64,000 bases of DNA from Collinsella sp. (GTDB taxonomy: Bacteria > Actinomycetota > Coriobacteriia > Coriobacteriales > Coriobacteriaceae): contig DXZW01000013.1 in assembly GCA_019419455.1 (NCBI GenBank), positions 1-64,000 of the forward strand. Reading direction: 5' to 3'. This document shows positions 9,507 to 20,200 of the stretch, one piece after another. How positions within the stretch are numbered: the first letter of the stretch is position 1; every line of letters starts with the position of its first letter. The translations under genes were made by a program, and so were the position numbers. Below the pieces are notes generated by a model. It was not told where the DNA came from, ran no database searches, and was given only the letters and a program-made list of their open reading frames with translations.

Positions 9507-10611
9507 AATGACCGTTGCTATTGCAGCCGGCGGCACGGCCGGGCACATCAACCCCGCGCTCGCCTTGGCCGAAGAGCTGCGTGACCGTGGCCACCACGTT
9601 GTGTTCGTGGGCCAGTCGCGCAAGCTCGAGGGTCGTCTGGTCCCCGAGGCTGGGTTTGATTTTGTGCCCATTACGGTCACGGGCTTCGACCGCTCCCGTC
9701 CTTGGACGGCGCTGACCTCGCTGTGGCGTGTCAACAAAGCCAAGCGTGCGCTCGCCAGTCATTTCTCAAAGGTCGGCAAGCCCGATGCCGCCATTGGTTT
9801 TGGTGCCTATGTCGAGGTTCCGCTGCTGGGGTGGTGCAAGGGCGCGGGCGTTCCGTATCTGCTGCATGAGCAGAACTCTGTTCCGGGCCTGGCCAACAAG
9901 ATGATGAACTCCCACGCCGCCCGCGTGTGCATCTCGGTGCCGGCAGCGCGTTCGGTCTTTGAGCGCGAAGGTGACCCTGACCACGTGCTCATGACCGGCA
10001 ACCCCGTACGTCGCTCGGTGATCGAGGGCGATCGCGCTCGCGGCCGCAAGGCACTTGGCGTTCCCGAGGACGCTACGCTGCTGCTCGTCTTTGGCGGTTC
10101 ACTTGGCGCCCAGCACCTCAACGAGCGTGTGGCTTCGCTCAAAAACGAGCTGCTTTCGCGCAAGAACCTCTATGTGTTGCATTCGACGGGTGCCGACGGC
10201 TTTGAGGAGACCGAGCGCGCTTTGGCGCTGACGCCCGAGGAGGCGAAGCGTTACCGCGTCCAGCCTTACATCGACAACATGGGCGATATGCTGGCTGCTG
10301 CCGATTTGGTGCTCTCGCGTTCGGGCGCATCGAGCGTGGCCGAGATCGCTGCACTCGCCGTGCCTTCGGTGCTCGTGCCGTACCCGCATGCGACGGCCGA
10401 CCACCAAACCACCAATGCCCGTTATCTGGTCGACGCTGGGGCCGGCGTGCTCTGCGCCGATGCCGATATCGACGGTTCTGCCTTTGCCGATGAACTGCTG
10501 CACCTGGTCGATGACGCGGCGGCGCGCGACGCCATGCGTCAGGCGGCGCGTGGTCTGGCTCAGGATAGGGCCGCCGCTCTTCTGGCGGATGCGGTAGAGG
10601 GTTTGCGTTAG
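9496..10611 (+). CDS. murG: UDP-N-acetylglucosamine--lipid I transferase MurG
   Basis: Peripheral membrane glycosyltransferase making lipid II. Motifs: N-terminal AAGGTAGHINPALALA, HEQNSVPGLANK, GGSLGAQ at the start of the C-terminal Rossmann domain, and SRSGASSVAEIAAL in the UDP-GlcNAc pocket. I choose ATG 9496 because GAAGGGA lies 7 bases upstream; an in-frame GTG 9478 would add six residues. 371 residues, normal for the family. It overlaps the 3' end of ftsW. Confidence 0.95.
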   Translation: MTDKMTVAIAAGGTAGHINPALALAEELRDRGHHVVFVGQSRKLEGRLVPEAGFDFVPITVTGFDRSRPWTALTSLWRVNKAKRALASHFSKVGKPDAAIGFGAYVEVPLLGWCKGAGVPYLLHEQNSVPGLANKMMNSHAARVCISVPAARSVFEREGDPDHVLMTGNPVRRSVIEGDRARGRKALGVPEDATLLLVFGGSLGAQHLNERVASLKNELLSRKNLYVLHSTGADGFEETERALALTPEEAKRYRVQPYIDNMGDMLAAADLVLSRSGASSVAEIAALAVPSVLVPYPHATADHQTTNARYLVDAGAGVLCADADIDGSAFADELLHLVDDAAARDAMRQAARGLAQDRAAALLADAVEGLR

Positions 10612-10708
10612 TTAGACGGGATATCGTCGGTCGCCCTCGCGCTGATGCGGTAGGTGCGGTACAGTTAACGGGTTACAGGCAGTGTTTACGCAAGGAGTAC
10701 ACGAGCAC

Positions 10709-12127
10709 ATGGCTGATTCCCAGACTGCAACCTCCGCGCCCGAGTTTAAGAGCGCCCACTTTATCGGTATCGGCGGCGCCGGCATGAGCGGCATCGCCCT
10801 CGTTCTGCACGAGCGCGGTTATGCCGTTACCGGCTCCGACCTTAAGACGTCACGTTATATCCGCCAGCTTACCCGCGCTGGTGTGAAGGTGCATGTGGGC
10901 CATGAGGCCGCCACGATCGACGAGGTCAAGCCCGACGTGGTTGTTGTCTCCACCGCTATTCCGGAGTCCAACCCTGAACTCGTGCGCGCTCGCGAGCTTG
11001 GTATTCCCGTGTGGCCCCGTGCCAAGATGCTCTCTGCTTTGGGCCACGGCTACACCACCGTCGCTGTTGCCGGCACGCATGGCAAGACCACCACGTCTTC
11101 GATGTGCGCCACCATGCTCGACCGCATGGGCCTGGATCCGAGCTTCTTGATCGGCGGCATCGTCGAGGGCTATGACACGAACGGCAAGAACGGCTCGGGC
11201 GACTACTTTGTCGCCGAGGCCGACGAGTCCGACAGCTCCTTCCTGTTCCTAAACCCCAACGTGGTCATTGTGACCAACGTCGAGGCCGACCACCTCGATC
11301 ACTACTCGGGTATCGAGGAGATCGAGGCAACTTTCGCCAAATTCATGAGCTTGGTGGGCGAGGACGGCACCGTCATCGTCTGCGGTGAGGACCCGCATCT
11401 GGTCGAGCTCGCCAAGTCGACGGGCCGTCACGTGCTTTCCTACGGCTTTGCCGAGAGCAACGACATCGTCTGCATGCACCCGGATGTCAAGGGCATCCAG
11501 AGCGACTTTATCGTTCGCTTTGAGGACGGCACTGAGCACGCTGTGGAGATCAAGAGCAATCCCGGTCGCCACAACATGCTCAACGCCACGGCGGTGCTCA
11601 CCGTCGCCCATGTCCTGGGCCTTGACATCGACGCCGCCGCCAAGGCGCTCTCGAGCTTTGAGGGCGTCCGCCGTCGCTTTACCCACGTGGGCGATATCGA
11701 TGGCATCACCGTGGTCGATGATTACGGCCATCACCCCACCGAGATCAAGGCGACGCTTGCTGCTGCTTCGTCGCTGGGCTACAAGCACGTCGACGTCGTG
11801 TTCCAGCCGCACCGCTATTCGCGCCTGCAGGCCCTGTGCGACGACTTTGCCGATGCATTTGCCAATGCCGATAAACTGCTGCTGATTGATGTGTTCTCGG
11901 CTGGCGAGATGCCCATTCCGGGTGTCACCTCTAAGATGCTCGCCGATACCGTGCGCGCCAAGCATCCTGGCAAGGAGGTCGTGTATTGCTCCAGCCGTCT
12001 TGAGCTCAATCAGGAGCTCGAGCAGATGGTGGGCGAGGGCGACCTGCTGCTCACCATGGGTGCCGGTGACGTTACGACCGTCGGCCCCGAGTTCATTGAG
12101 TATCTGACTGCCAAGAAAGACGCTTAA
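10709..12127 (+). CDS. murC: UDP-N-acetylmuramate--L-alanine ligase MurC
   Basis: Adds the first amino acid, L-Ala, to UDP-MurNAc. The 472 residues show the N-terminal GIGGAGMSGIA motif, the ATP loop AGTHGKTTTSS, EADESDSSF, NVEADHLDHY and VVDDYGHHPTEI. The preferred start is ATG 10709, preceded by CAAGGAG; an in-frame GTG at 10682 would add nine residues. A 97-base gap separates it from murG, the largest gap since ftsI-murF, so an internal promoter is possible but no convincing one was seen. Confidence 0.96.
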   Translation: MADSQTATSAPEFKSAHFIGIGGAGMSGIALVLHERGYAVTGSDLKTSRYIRQLTRAGVKVHVGHEAATIDEVKPDVVVVSTAIPESNPELVRARELGIPVWPRAKMLSALGHGYTTVAVAGTHGKTTTSSMCATMLDRMGLDPSFLIGGIVEGYDTNGKNGSGDYFVAEADESDSSFLFLNPNVVIVTNVEADHLDHYSGIEEIEATFAKFMSLVGEDGTVIVCGEDPHLVELAKSTGRHVLSYGFAESNDIVCMHPDVKGIQSDFIVRFEDGTEHAVEIKSNPGRHNMLNATAVLTVAHVLGLDIDAAAKALSSFEGVRRRFTHVGDIDGITVVDDYGHHPTEIKATLAAASSLGYKHVDVVFQPHRYSRLQALCDDFADAFANADKLLLIDVFSAGEMPIPGVTSKMLADTVRAKHPGKEVVYCSSRLELNQELEQMVGEGDLLLTMGAGDVTTVGPEFIEYLTAKKDA

Positions 12128-12132
12128 GTCTA

Positions 12133-13044
12133 ATGGGTCTGTTTAACGCCGTCATGGCGCTCTCGGGCATGATCGACACGGATGTGATCGAGGACGAGCG
12201 CCTTGCGCGTCATACGAGCTATCGTATCGGCGGCAAGGCCGACCTCTTTGTGACGTGCCATAGCTATCATGCCCTTCGCCGCGCCGTGGCGGTGCTCGAT
12301 CGCGAGCAGGTGCCGTGGGTCATCATCGGCAAGGGCTCCAATCTGCTGGTTGCCGATGGCGGTTATCGCGGTGCCGTCATTTCGCTCGGACGTGAGTTTC
12401 AGCGCACGGTTGTTGCCGATGACGGTTGTACGCTGACGGTCGGTGCGGGCGTGATGTTTGCGCGCCTGGTCAACGATGCCCTGTCGCGTAGCCTCTCGGG
12501 CCTTGAGTTTGCCGTTGGCATCCCTGGGTCGGTCGGCGGTGCGATATCTATGAATGCCGGCACACGGACCGAGTGGATTGGCTTGCTGGTTGAGGATGTC
12601 GTAACGTTTGACCCGGCATCCGGTATCAAGCATTATGCGGGGTCCGAGATCACTTGGGGCTACCGCGAATGTAGCCTTCCCCGCAATGAGATCATCCTCG
12701 AGTGCGTGCTCAAACTTAAACCGGCGCCCAAGGCCGACATTCGCGAGCGCATGGAGCGGTACCTGACGAGGCGCAAGCGTACGCAGCCCATGGGTCGCGC
12801 ATCCTGCGGGTCGGTCTTTCGCAACCCGCCCGATGCGAGTGTGGGCAAGCTTATCGAGGATTGTGGATTAAAGGGTTTTTCGATTGGCGGCGCGGAAGTT
12901 TCGCCCGTTCACGCTAATTTTATCGTTAATAACGGAACTGCCTCGGCCGATGACGTTGCCGCGGTTATCAGACATGTGCACGGAAAGGTGAGGGAGGCGT
13001 ATGGCATCGAGCTCAGACCGGAAGTTAAATTCCTCGGCTTCTAG
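12133..13044 (+). CDS. murB: UDP-N-acetylenolpyruvoylglucosamine reductase MurB
   Basis: FAD- and NADPH-dependent reductase forming UDP-MurNAc. The 303 residues carry RIGGKADLFV, IGKGSNLLVADGG (FAD binding), GIPGSVGGAISMNAG and the catalytic-region ASCGSVFRNPP. It begins five bases after murC, without an obvious ribosome binding site, so coupling to murC is likely. In-frame ATGs at 12154 and 12169 are alternatives. The 3' end overlaps ftsQ by 44 bases. Confidence 0.95.
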   Translation: MGLFNAVMALSGMIDTDVIEDERLARHTSYRIGGKADLFVTCHSYHALRRAVAVLDREQVPWVIIGKGSNLLVADGGYRGAVISLGREFQRTVVADDGCTLTVGAGVMFARLVNDALSRSLSGLEFAVGIPGSVGGAISMNAGTRTEWIGLLVEDVVTFDPASGIKHYAGSEITWGYRECSLPRNEIILECVLKLKPAPKADIRERMERYLTRRKRTQPMGRASCGSVFRNPPDASVGKLIEDCGLKGFSIGGAEVSPVHANFIVNNGTASADDVAAVIRHVHGKVREAYGIELRPEVKFLGF

Positions 13045-14257
13045 AGCATCGAAACCCACCTTCCGCCGCGCCGGAGGGCGTTCCGGCGCGCCTGCCAAAC
13101 CTCAACGCAATACCGTCGCGCACTCTAAGCTTGTCGGGCATGCTCGACAGACCAGTCGTCCGGTTGTCGGCTCGCAGCTCGGCAATCGTCCGGCCGCAAA
13201 AAAGTCCTCGCGTCCCTCGCTGACGTCAAAGCCTGTTATGGGCGCCAAGCCTGCCCGTCCCATGGCAACTCCTAAGCCCTCGACGGGAACTAAGGCGGCG
13301 CGTCCGGGTCGCACGCTTGGCGCATCGAAACCGCGCTCGCTGACATCGGTGCCGGCTACCGCCAAGAAGCCTTCGGGTAAAAAAGGCGTCAACCCGTTGT
13401 CTTCACTTGGGGCGATGGCAAATAAAACGTCAGACGCCGCTTCTCTCGTTACAGGCAAAGGCAAAATCGTGGGCGGCGTTCTGGCCGTCTTGGCCGTGCT
13501 CGTCGTCGTTGCTGTCGTGGTGATCAACTCTGGATTGTTTACCGCCACTGATATTCAGATTCAAGGCAGCGAGCATGTGACGAAGCACGATGCTATCCAG
13601 CTGATCGATTTGCCCGAGGGAACGTCGCTTTTTAACGTCGATCCCGACCAGATTACCGAGGACCTCAAGCAGAACCCGTGGGTCTCGGGCGTGGATGTCC
13701 AGCGCCAGTTCCCACATACGCTCATCATTACGCCGATGGAGCGCAAGGTCATTGCAATTGCCTATATCAGCTCCGATGACCTTGCCTGGGCCATCGGGGA
13801 TGATGACACCTGGATCGCCCCGCTGTCGACGTCGGTCGAAGTGGATGACCAGGGCAACGTCATCACGACGGGGCAGGGCTCAAATACCCTGACCGGCATT
13901 GATGCCGCGCTGGCGCTCGCTAAGCACTATGGCGCGGTGTTGTTGACTGATGTCTCGGCGGATGTCGCTCCGGTTTCCGGCCAGGCAGTGAGCTCCAAGG
14001 CCGTTAAGGCTGGCTTGGATTATGTGCGTGGTTTTTCGAGCGAGTTCTTGGGACAAGTCAAGGATATTTCCACGCCTTCGGTCGAAGCCATCTCGGCAAA
14101 CCTCAATAACGGCATTGAGGTGTCGCTGGGCGATTCGAACGATATCGTCAAGAAGGAGCGCGTAGTCACCAAGCTGCTTTCGCAGGTAGAGGGCGTAACG
14201 TATATCAATGTGCGCTCTCCGGGTAACTATACATTTAGGAACGCTCCGACCTCGTAG
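13001..14257 (+). CDS. ftsQ: Cell division protein FtsQ (POTRA domain)
   Basis: Bitopic divisome protein. The 418 residues begin with an unusually long cytoplasmic region (about 150 residues) rich in Lys, Arg, Pro, Ser and Ala, followed by one membrane segment at about 158-178 (GVLAVLAVLVVVAVVVI) and an extracytoplasmic POTRA domain starting at TDIQIQGSEHVTKHDAI. The LFNVDPDQI and NPWVSGVDVQRQFPHTLII segments are typical of FtsQ/DivIB. AGGGAGG precedes ATG 13001, which lies inside murB. The long basic tail is unlike proteobacterial FtsQ but resembles actinobacterial forms. Confidence 0.92.
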   Translation: MASSSDRKLNSSASRASKPTFRRAGGRSGAPAKPQRNTVAHSKLVGHARQTSRPVVGSQLGNRPAAKKSSRPSLTSKPVMGAKPARPMATPKPSTGTKAARPGRTLGASKPRSLTSVPATAKKPSGKKGVNPLSSLGAMANKTSDAASLVTGKGKIVGGVLAVLAVLVVVAVVVINSGLFTATDIQIQGSEHVTKHDAIQLIDLPEGTSLFNVDPDQITEDLKQNPWVSGVDVQRQFPHTLIITPMERKVIAIAYISSDDLAWAIGDDDTWIAPLSTSVEVDDQGNVITTGQGSNTLTGIDAALALAKHYGAVLLTDVSADVAPVSGQAVSSKAVKAGLDYVRGFSSEFLGQVKDISTPSVEAISANLNNGIEVSLGDSNDIVKKERVVTKLLSQVEGVTYINVRSPGNYTFRNAPTS

Positions 14258-14456
14258 CGCTGGTTGATGCTTTGTTGAGGGGCCATACCACGCCGTTTAT
14301 CTGGTTTGTTTGGTTTTCACGGTCAATTATTTGACTGATACGTTCATAATGTGCAAACATAATACGGTTTACCTTTGCATTTACTTTCAACCTGAAGGTT
14401 AATGTGCGCAGGGGTCGACCCATGCTATGGCTATAACCTTTGTTCGGAGGACCGAC

Positions 14457-15611
14457 ATGCACGAGACAGAGATCAACAACTACCTTGCCGTCATTAAGGT
14501 GGTCGGCGTCGGCGGCGGCGGTACCAACGCGGTCAATCGAATGATCGAAGAGGGCATCCGCGGCGTCGAGTTTGTTGCCATCAACACCGATGCTCAGGCA
14601 CTCGCGATCTCTGATGCCGATATCAAGGTGCACATCGGCACCGACCTTACCCGCGGCCTGGGCGCCGGCGCCAACCCCGAGGTTGGCCGCAAGGCTGCCG
14701 ATGAGTCCCGCGACGACATTGCCGAGGCGCTCGCTGGTGCCGACATGGTGTTCATCACCTGCGGCGAGGGCGGTGGCACCGGTACCGGCGCTGCTCCCAT
14801 CGTTGCCGATATCGCGATGAACGAGGTCGGTGCGCTGACCGTCGCCGTCGTGACCAAGCCCTTCACCTTCGAGGGCCGCAAGCGCAAGAAGAGCGCCGAG
14901 GAGGGCATTAAGACCCTCTCCGATTGCGTCGACACCATGATCGTCATCCCTAACGATAAGCTGCTCGACATCGCCGAGAAGAAGACCACCATGCTCGAGG
15001 CCTTCGCGATTGCCGATGGCGTCCTTTCCCAGGGCACCCAGGGCATCACCGACCTCATCACCGTCCCCGGTATCATCAACCTGGACTTCGCCGATGTTAA
15101 GACCATCATGAAGCAGGCCGGTACCGCCATGATGGGTATCGGTACCTCTTCTGGGGACACCCGTGCCGTCGACGCTGCCCAGCAGGCCATCTCCAGCCCG
15201 CTGCTCGAGAGCTCCATCGATGGTGCCACGCGCGTGCTGCTCTCCATCGCCGGTTCCAAGGACCTGGGCATCCAGGAGATCAGCGACGCCGCCGACGTTG
15301 TCGCCAACGCCGTCGACCCCGAGGCCAACATCATCTTCGGTACCGTTGTCGACGAGTCCCTGGGCGATCAGGTGCGTATCACCGTCATCGCTACGGGCTT
15401 CTCCGACTCCAACGTCAACCGTCAGGACGAGCTCTTTGCTGCTCAGCAGTCTCAGAGCAAGGCCGCTGCCTCCGCTGAGCCGCAGCGCACCGCTCCTGCC
15501 ACGAGCCCGGCTCAGGCCGCTCCGACCCGCAACGTCGGTGGCACCGAGCTTCCTAACTTCGGCAACGATCAGTTCGAGCTTCCCGACTTCCTGAAGCGCG
15601 GTAGCTTCTAA
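14457..15611 (+). CDS. ftsZ: Cell division protein FtsZ
   Basis: Tubulin-like GTPase that forms the Z ring. Motifs: VVGVGGGGTNAVNRM at the N-terminus, the GTP signature GEGGGTGTGAAP, and NLDFADVKTIM in the C-terminal subdomain. A linker rich in Ala, Pro and Gln is followed by the conserved C-terminal peptide ELPDFLKR, which binds SepF in this lineage because ftsA is absent. GGAGG at 14446-14450 selects ATG 14457; an in-frame ATG 14427 would add ten atypical residues. The 199-base gap after ftsQ suggests an own promoter. Codon use is strongly biased (many GCC, GAC, ATC), as expected for an abundant protein. Confidence 0.97.
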   Translation: MHETEINNYLAVIKVVGVGGGGTNAVNRMIEEGIRGVEFVAINTDAQALAISDADIKVHIGTDLTRGLGAGANPEVGRKAADESRDDIAEALAGADMVFITCGEGGGTGTGAAPIVADIAMNEVGALTVAVVTKPFTFEGRKRKKSAEEGIKTLSDCVDTMIVIPNDKLLDIAEKKTTMLEAFAIADGVLSQGTQGITDLITVPGIINLDFADVKTIMKQAGTAMMGIGTSSGDTRAVDAAQQAISSPLLESSIDGATRVLLSIAGSKDLGIQEISDAADVVANAVDPEANIIFGTVVDESLGDQVRITVIATGFSDSNVNRQDELFAAQQSQSKAAASAEPQRTAPATSPAQAAPTRNVGGTELPNFGNDQFELPDFLKRGSF

Positions 15612-15637
15612 GTCGTTCTTTGCATTGTTGTGCGCAG

Positions 15638-15666
15638 GGGCGTGTCCGTATGGACGCGCCCTTTTT
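15638..15666 (+). terminator. Intrinsic terminator after ftsZ
   Basis: A ten-base-pair stem (15638-15647 with 15652-15661, one G-U pair) with a four-base loop is followed by TTTTT. It closes the dcw transcription unit. Confidence 0.85.
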
Positions 15667-15821
15667 ATTTCGACTTTGTAAACTAGAACCTCCAATCTCT
15701 TTACGTTCCCTTTACGATTGCCTCCAGCGCAGCAGGTATCCTTTTAGAGAAGTATGACAGCCGTATAAACGCGGGCTGTAGCGGCGATGCCGCGGTACTT
15801 GTGTTATTAGGAGGCTTTAGT

Positions 15822-16622
15822 ATGGCAGCACGTGCGGACAAAGTTTCGCGTGTCGACCATGATGGAGTTACGTTGGTGGAGGGCGCGACATCCGATGTTC
15901 GCTTTGCCTTCACCGAGCGCGCCGGTGGCGTTTCCGAAGATGCGTACTCCTCACTCAACTTGGGCTCGCATGTTGGCGATGACCCCTTTGCTGTTCAAGA
16001 AAATCGTCGTCGCGCGCTCGAGGCTATGGGTGCCGCCGAGTGCGAGCACAACCTGCTCATTCCCAATCAGGTCCATGGTGACCATATCGTTGCGGTGGCC
16101 TCGAACGGCGCCGATGACCTTGAGGACGTCCGCGAGCAGATTGCTGAGGGCTGCGATGCCATCGTCTGTACGGCGCGTAACGTGCCCGTGCTGCTCTGCT
16201 TTGCCGACTGCGTTCCCGTGGTGCTGGTGGCCCCTGGCGGATTTGCCGTGGTGCACTCCGGTTGGAAGGGCACGATTGCACGTATTTCTGCCAAGGCGTG
16301 CCAGGCGCTTTGCGATGCTGCCGGCTGCGATGCGAGCGACGTTTCCGCCTATATTGGCCCCCATATCTTGGGTGACGAATATGAGGTATCCCAGGAACTC
16401 ATGGATCGCTTTGCCGCCGAGTTCTCTTGCATCGATGCGAATACCTCTCGCATGCTTGATCTTTCCGCTGCCATTCGCGAGGCGCTGGTAGATGTCGGTG
16501 TCGACGCGGATAATATCGTGGATACCCAGCTTTCGACCGTGCGTCAGAACGACCGCTTTTATTCCTACCGTAACGAGGACGGCACCTGTGGGCGCCATGC
16601 TGCGATCGGCGTGATGCTATGA
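15822..16622 (+). CDS. pgeF: Peptidoglycan editing factor PgeF (YfiH, multicopper laccase-like domain)
   Basis: Purine nucleoside phosphorylase-like/laccase-domain protein. In E. coli PgeF keeps wrongly built muropeptides out of peptidoglycan. The 266 residues carry the expected SLNLGSHVGDD, the FADCVPVVL segment with the metal-ligand Cys, the VHSGWKGT signature and FYSYRNEDGTCGR at the end. AGGAGG at 15809-15814 selects ATG 15822 over GTG 15801. In many Gram-positives it follows ftsZ directly, as here. Its stop overlaps the start of pstS (ATGA). Confidence 0.9.
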   Translation: MAARADKVSRVDHDGVTLVEGATSDVRFAFTERAGGVSEDAYSSLNLGSHVGDDPFAVQENRRRALEAMGAAECEHNLLIPNQVHGDHIVAVASNGADDLEDVREQIAEGCDAIVCTARNVPVLLCFADCVPVVLVAPGGFAVVHSGWKGTIARISAKACQALCDAAGCDASDVSAYIGPHILGDEYEVSQELMDRFAAEFSCIDANTSRMLDLSAAIREALVDVGVDADNIVDTQLSTVRQNDRFYSYRNEDGTCGRHAAIGVML

Positions 16623-17455
16623 GAAAGATCGTATCGGTTCTGAGCGCCGCTGTGCTTACGCTTACGCTGTGCGCCTGTTCTTCGGGATCTTCGACCTCTT
16701 CCATTACCGTGGCCGGCTCCACGACCTGCCTTCCTATCGCCGAGATTGCGGCCGAGGGCTTTAAGGAGGAGACCGGCATCGACGTGCTCGTTTCCGGTTT
16801 GGGTTCTTCCGCTGGGATCGAGGCCGTCAGCGCCGGCACGGCCGATATCGCCAGCTCCTCCCGTGGACTCAATGCCGACGAACAGGATCTGGGCCTGACT
16901 CCCATCGTCATTGCCCACGACGGTATCGCGGTCATCGTGAACGACGACAACCCCGTCGATAACCTCTCGACCGAGCAGCTCCGCGATATCTACGCCGGCA
17001 AGATTACCAATTGGAAAGAGGTCGGTGGCGAGGACCTGAGGATTCAGGTCATCAACCGAGACGAGGCGTCCGGTACGCGCGAGGCCTTCCGTACCATCGT
17101 GATGGATGGCACGCCGTTCGATCGCCGCTCGGCTGTTCTTTCGGGTACGGGCCAGGTGCGCGACGTGGTATCTCGTTCGCGTGGGGCCATCGGCTACATT
17201 TCGCTGGGCTTCGTCGATAGCCTCAACGCCAAGACCTCGGTCAAGGCCGTCTCGGTCAATCATGTTGAGGCGTCCGAGAAGACGGTCGCGAGTGGCGGCT
17301 ATCCCATCTCGCGCGACCTTTACTTCTTTGTGAAGGGTGTGCCTTCGCAGCAGGCGCAGGATTACATCGACTATGTGACGTCCGAAAAGATGGACAAGCA
17401 GATTCGCGAGGCGGGCTTTATTCCCGTCACCAACGACGAGAAGGGGAGTGAGTAG
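16619..17455 (+). CDS. pstS: Phosphate ABC transporter substrate-binding lipoprotein PstS
   Basis: Binds phosphate at the cell surface and delivers it to PstCA. The signal peptide ends in a lipobox LCAC with Cys20 as lipidation site. The mature part shows AGSTTCLPIAEIAAEGF, then DIASSSRGLN and DEASGTREAF, all typical phosphate-binding segments. 278 residues, a compact PstS. ATG 16619 overlaps the pgeF stop in ATGA, so translation is coupled to pgeF; there is no room for a separate promoter of its own. Phosphate regulation could not be read from the sequence: no clear PHO box was seen. Confidence 0.93.
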   Translation: MRKIVSVLSAAVLTLTLCACSSGSSTSSITVAGSTTCLPIAEIAAEGFKEETGIDVLVSGLGSSAGIEAVSAGTADIASSSRGLNADEQDLGLTPIVIAHDGIAVIVNDDNPVDNLSTEQLRDIYAGKITNWKEVGGEDLRIQVINRDEASGTREAFRTIVMDGTPFDRRSAVLSGTGQVRDVVSRSRGAIGYISLGFVDSLNAKTSVKAVSVNHVEASEKTVASGGYPISRDLYFFVKGVPSQQAQDYIDYVTSEKMDKQIREAGFIPVTNDEKGSE

Positions 17456-17456
17456 C

Positions 17457-18383
17457 ATGGAAGCACAGGAAAACTCCCAGACTGAGCAGAATGTTCAGAC
17501 GCCCAAGAAGCGCGAGCTGGCGCTCGTATCGCGCAGTACCTATATCAAGGAGAAGGCGCTGCAGTGGATCTTCTTTGCCTGCGCGTTCTTGGCGGTCGTT
17601 ACCGTCATCCTGATTTTTGTCTTTACCACGTACTCGGCGCTGCCCGTCTTTACTGACATCGGTCTGGCTGACTTCTTTAGCTTTACGTGGGCGCCTTCCG
17701 AGGGCCACTACGGCATCTTGTCGCTGCTTGCCGGCTCGGGTCTGGTGACCGTCGGTGCGCTCGCCATGGGCGTGCCGCTGGGCGTGGGTACGGCCGTTTA
17801 CCTGGTCGAGATTGCCAGCAAGCGCGTGCGCAAGCTCATCAGCCCCGCCGTTGACCTGCTGGCGGGCATACCCTCCATCATCTACGGCTTCTTTGGCATG
17901 ATCATCATCCGCCCGTTTATCGCACAACTGACCGGCGGCCTTGGTTTTGGTGCGCTGACGGCGTGGTTTGTGCTCGCCATCATGATCGTCCCTACCATCA
18001 CCACGCTCACCATCGATGCTCTCAATTCCATTCCCATGGGCATTCGCGAGGCATCGTATGCCATGGGCGCCACAAAGTGGCAGACCATCTATAAGGTCGT
18101 GCTACCTGCCGCGAAGCTGGGTATCGTTGATGCCATCGTGCTGGGTATGGGCCGTGCCATCGGCGAGACCATGGCCGTGCTCATGGTCGTAGGTAACGCC
18201 CCGGTTATTCCCGACAGCATTGCGAGCCCCATCTCGACGCTCACGAGCCAGATTGCGCTCGACATGAGCTATTCCTCGGGTCTGCACCGCTCGGCGCTGT
18301 TCGGCATGGGTGTGGTCCTGTTTATCATCTCCGCCACGCTGGTGGGTATCGTCCGTCTGATTTCCAAGAAGAAGAGGGGGTAG
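17457..18383 (+). CDS. pstC: Phosphate ABC transporter permease PstC
   Basis: One of the two membrane subunits of the high-affinity phosphate importer. After a cytoplasmic N-terminus of about 40 residues there are six predicted membrane segments; the EAA loop (REASYAMGATKWQTIYKVVLP) and IGETMAVLMVVGN are present. AAGGGGAG precedes ATG 17457, one base after the pstS stop; an in-frame GTG 17448 overlaps pstS. 308 residues. Confidence 0.93.
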   Translation: MEAQENSQTEQNVQTPKKRELALVSRSTYIKEKALQWIFFACAFLAVVTVILIFVFTTYSALPVFTDIGLADFFSFTWAPSEGHYGILSLLAGSGLVTVGALAMGVPLGVGTAVYLVEIASKRVRKLISPAVDLLAGIPSIIYGFFGMIIIRPFIAQLTGGLGFGALTAWFVLAIMIVPTITTLTIDALNSIPMGIREASYAMGATKWQTIYKVVLPAAKLGIVDAIVLGMGRAIGETMAVLMVVGNAPVIPDSIASPISTLTSQIALDMSYSSGLHRSALFGMGVVLFIISATLVGIVRLISKKKRG

Positions 18384-18386
18384 GCT

Positions 18387-19292
18387 ATGTCCGATTCCGT
18401 TGACACGACGGTCGATACGACCTCGTCGCGCGAGCGCATCAAGCGTGCCCTTTCCCACGGCAAGAAGGGCCGCATCAACAAGGACCTGTCCAACAAGATC
18501 ATGCTTGGCGTGTTTCGTGCCGCTGCCTACATCACCACGCTGGTGCTGGTCGCTATCATCGCCTACGTGGTCATCAACGGCCTGCCACACATCTCGCTCG
18601 ACTTTATCTTCGGTTGGCCCCAGGGCGTCAACGCCGAGGGCGGAATTTGGCCCACGATCGTCTCGACCGTCTACGTGACGGCGCTCGCCATGCTTATCTG
18701 CACGCCGATCGCTGTGCTGGCAGCCGTCTATCTGGCCGAGTACGCCAAGCAGGGCAAGGTCGTCGAGCTCATTCGCTACGCTGCTGACGCTTTGGCCTCG
18801 GTGCCCTCCATCGTTATGGGCCTGTTTGGCTACGCCTTGTTTGTCGAGGCTATGGGCCTGGGCCTTTCGATGGTCTCGGCCGCTCTGGCGCTCGCGCTCT
18901 TGATGCTTCCCATCGTCATGCGCACCACCGAAGAAGCCATTCGCGCCGTTCCGCGCTATATCCGTTGGGGCGCGTACGGCCTGGGCGCTACCAAGTGGCA
19001 GGTCGTCTCCAAGATCGTGCTTCCTTCGGCCTTTGGCCGCATTGCCACGGGCATCGTCCTTGCCATCGGCCGTGCCATCGGCGAGACCGCCGTGGTGCTC
19101 TACACCATGGGCCAGGCCATCAATCTACCTATTTCGCCGCTCGATTCCGGTCGTCCCATGACCGTTCACCTGTACCTGCTTGCCAACGACGGCATCAACA
19201 TGAACGCAGCCTACGGCACTGCGCTCTTGCTGATGGTGATCATTTTGGCCTTCAACCTGTTTGCGCGCTTCCTGTCGCGTAAGCGTCGCTAG
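18387..19292 (+). CDS. pstA: Phosphate ABC transporter permease PstA
   Basis: Second permease subunit. The 301 residues have a charged N-terminus of about 45 residues and six membrane segments. The ABC-contact loop (YGLGATKWQVVSKIVLP) and IGETAVVLYTMG are seen; the segment FGWPQGVNAEGGIWPTIV is a typical PstA periplasmic loop. It begins three bases after pstC and is followed after 12 bases by pstB. Confidence 0.93.
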   Translation: MSDSVDTTVDTTSSRERIKRALSHGKKGRINKDLSNKIMLGVFRAAAYITTLVLVAIIAYVVINGLPHISLDFIFGWPQGVNAEGGIWPTIVSTVYVTALAMLICTPIAVLAAVYLAEYAKQGKVVELIRYAADALASVPSIVMGLFGYALFVEAMGLGLSMVSAALALALLMLPIVMRTTEEAIRAVPRYIRWGAYGLGATKWQVVSKIVLPSAFGRIATGIVLAIGRAIGETAVVLYTMGQAINLPISPLDSGRPMTVHLYLLANDGINMNAAYGTALLLMVIILAFNLFARFLSRKRR

Positions 19293-19304
19293 TTAAGGAG
19301 TCCC

Positions 19305-20108
<804 letters not shown>

Positions 20109-20200
20109 TCGGTGCGACTAGTCCCAAGCCGATCGGACCTGGTCCGGTGCGTATTCACTGTGCGGGCGGCATGACCGCACCCAACTGATTGGAGTGAACC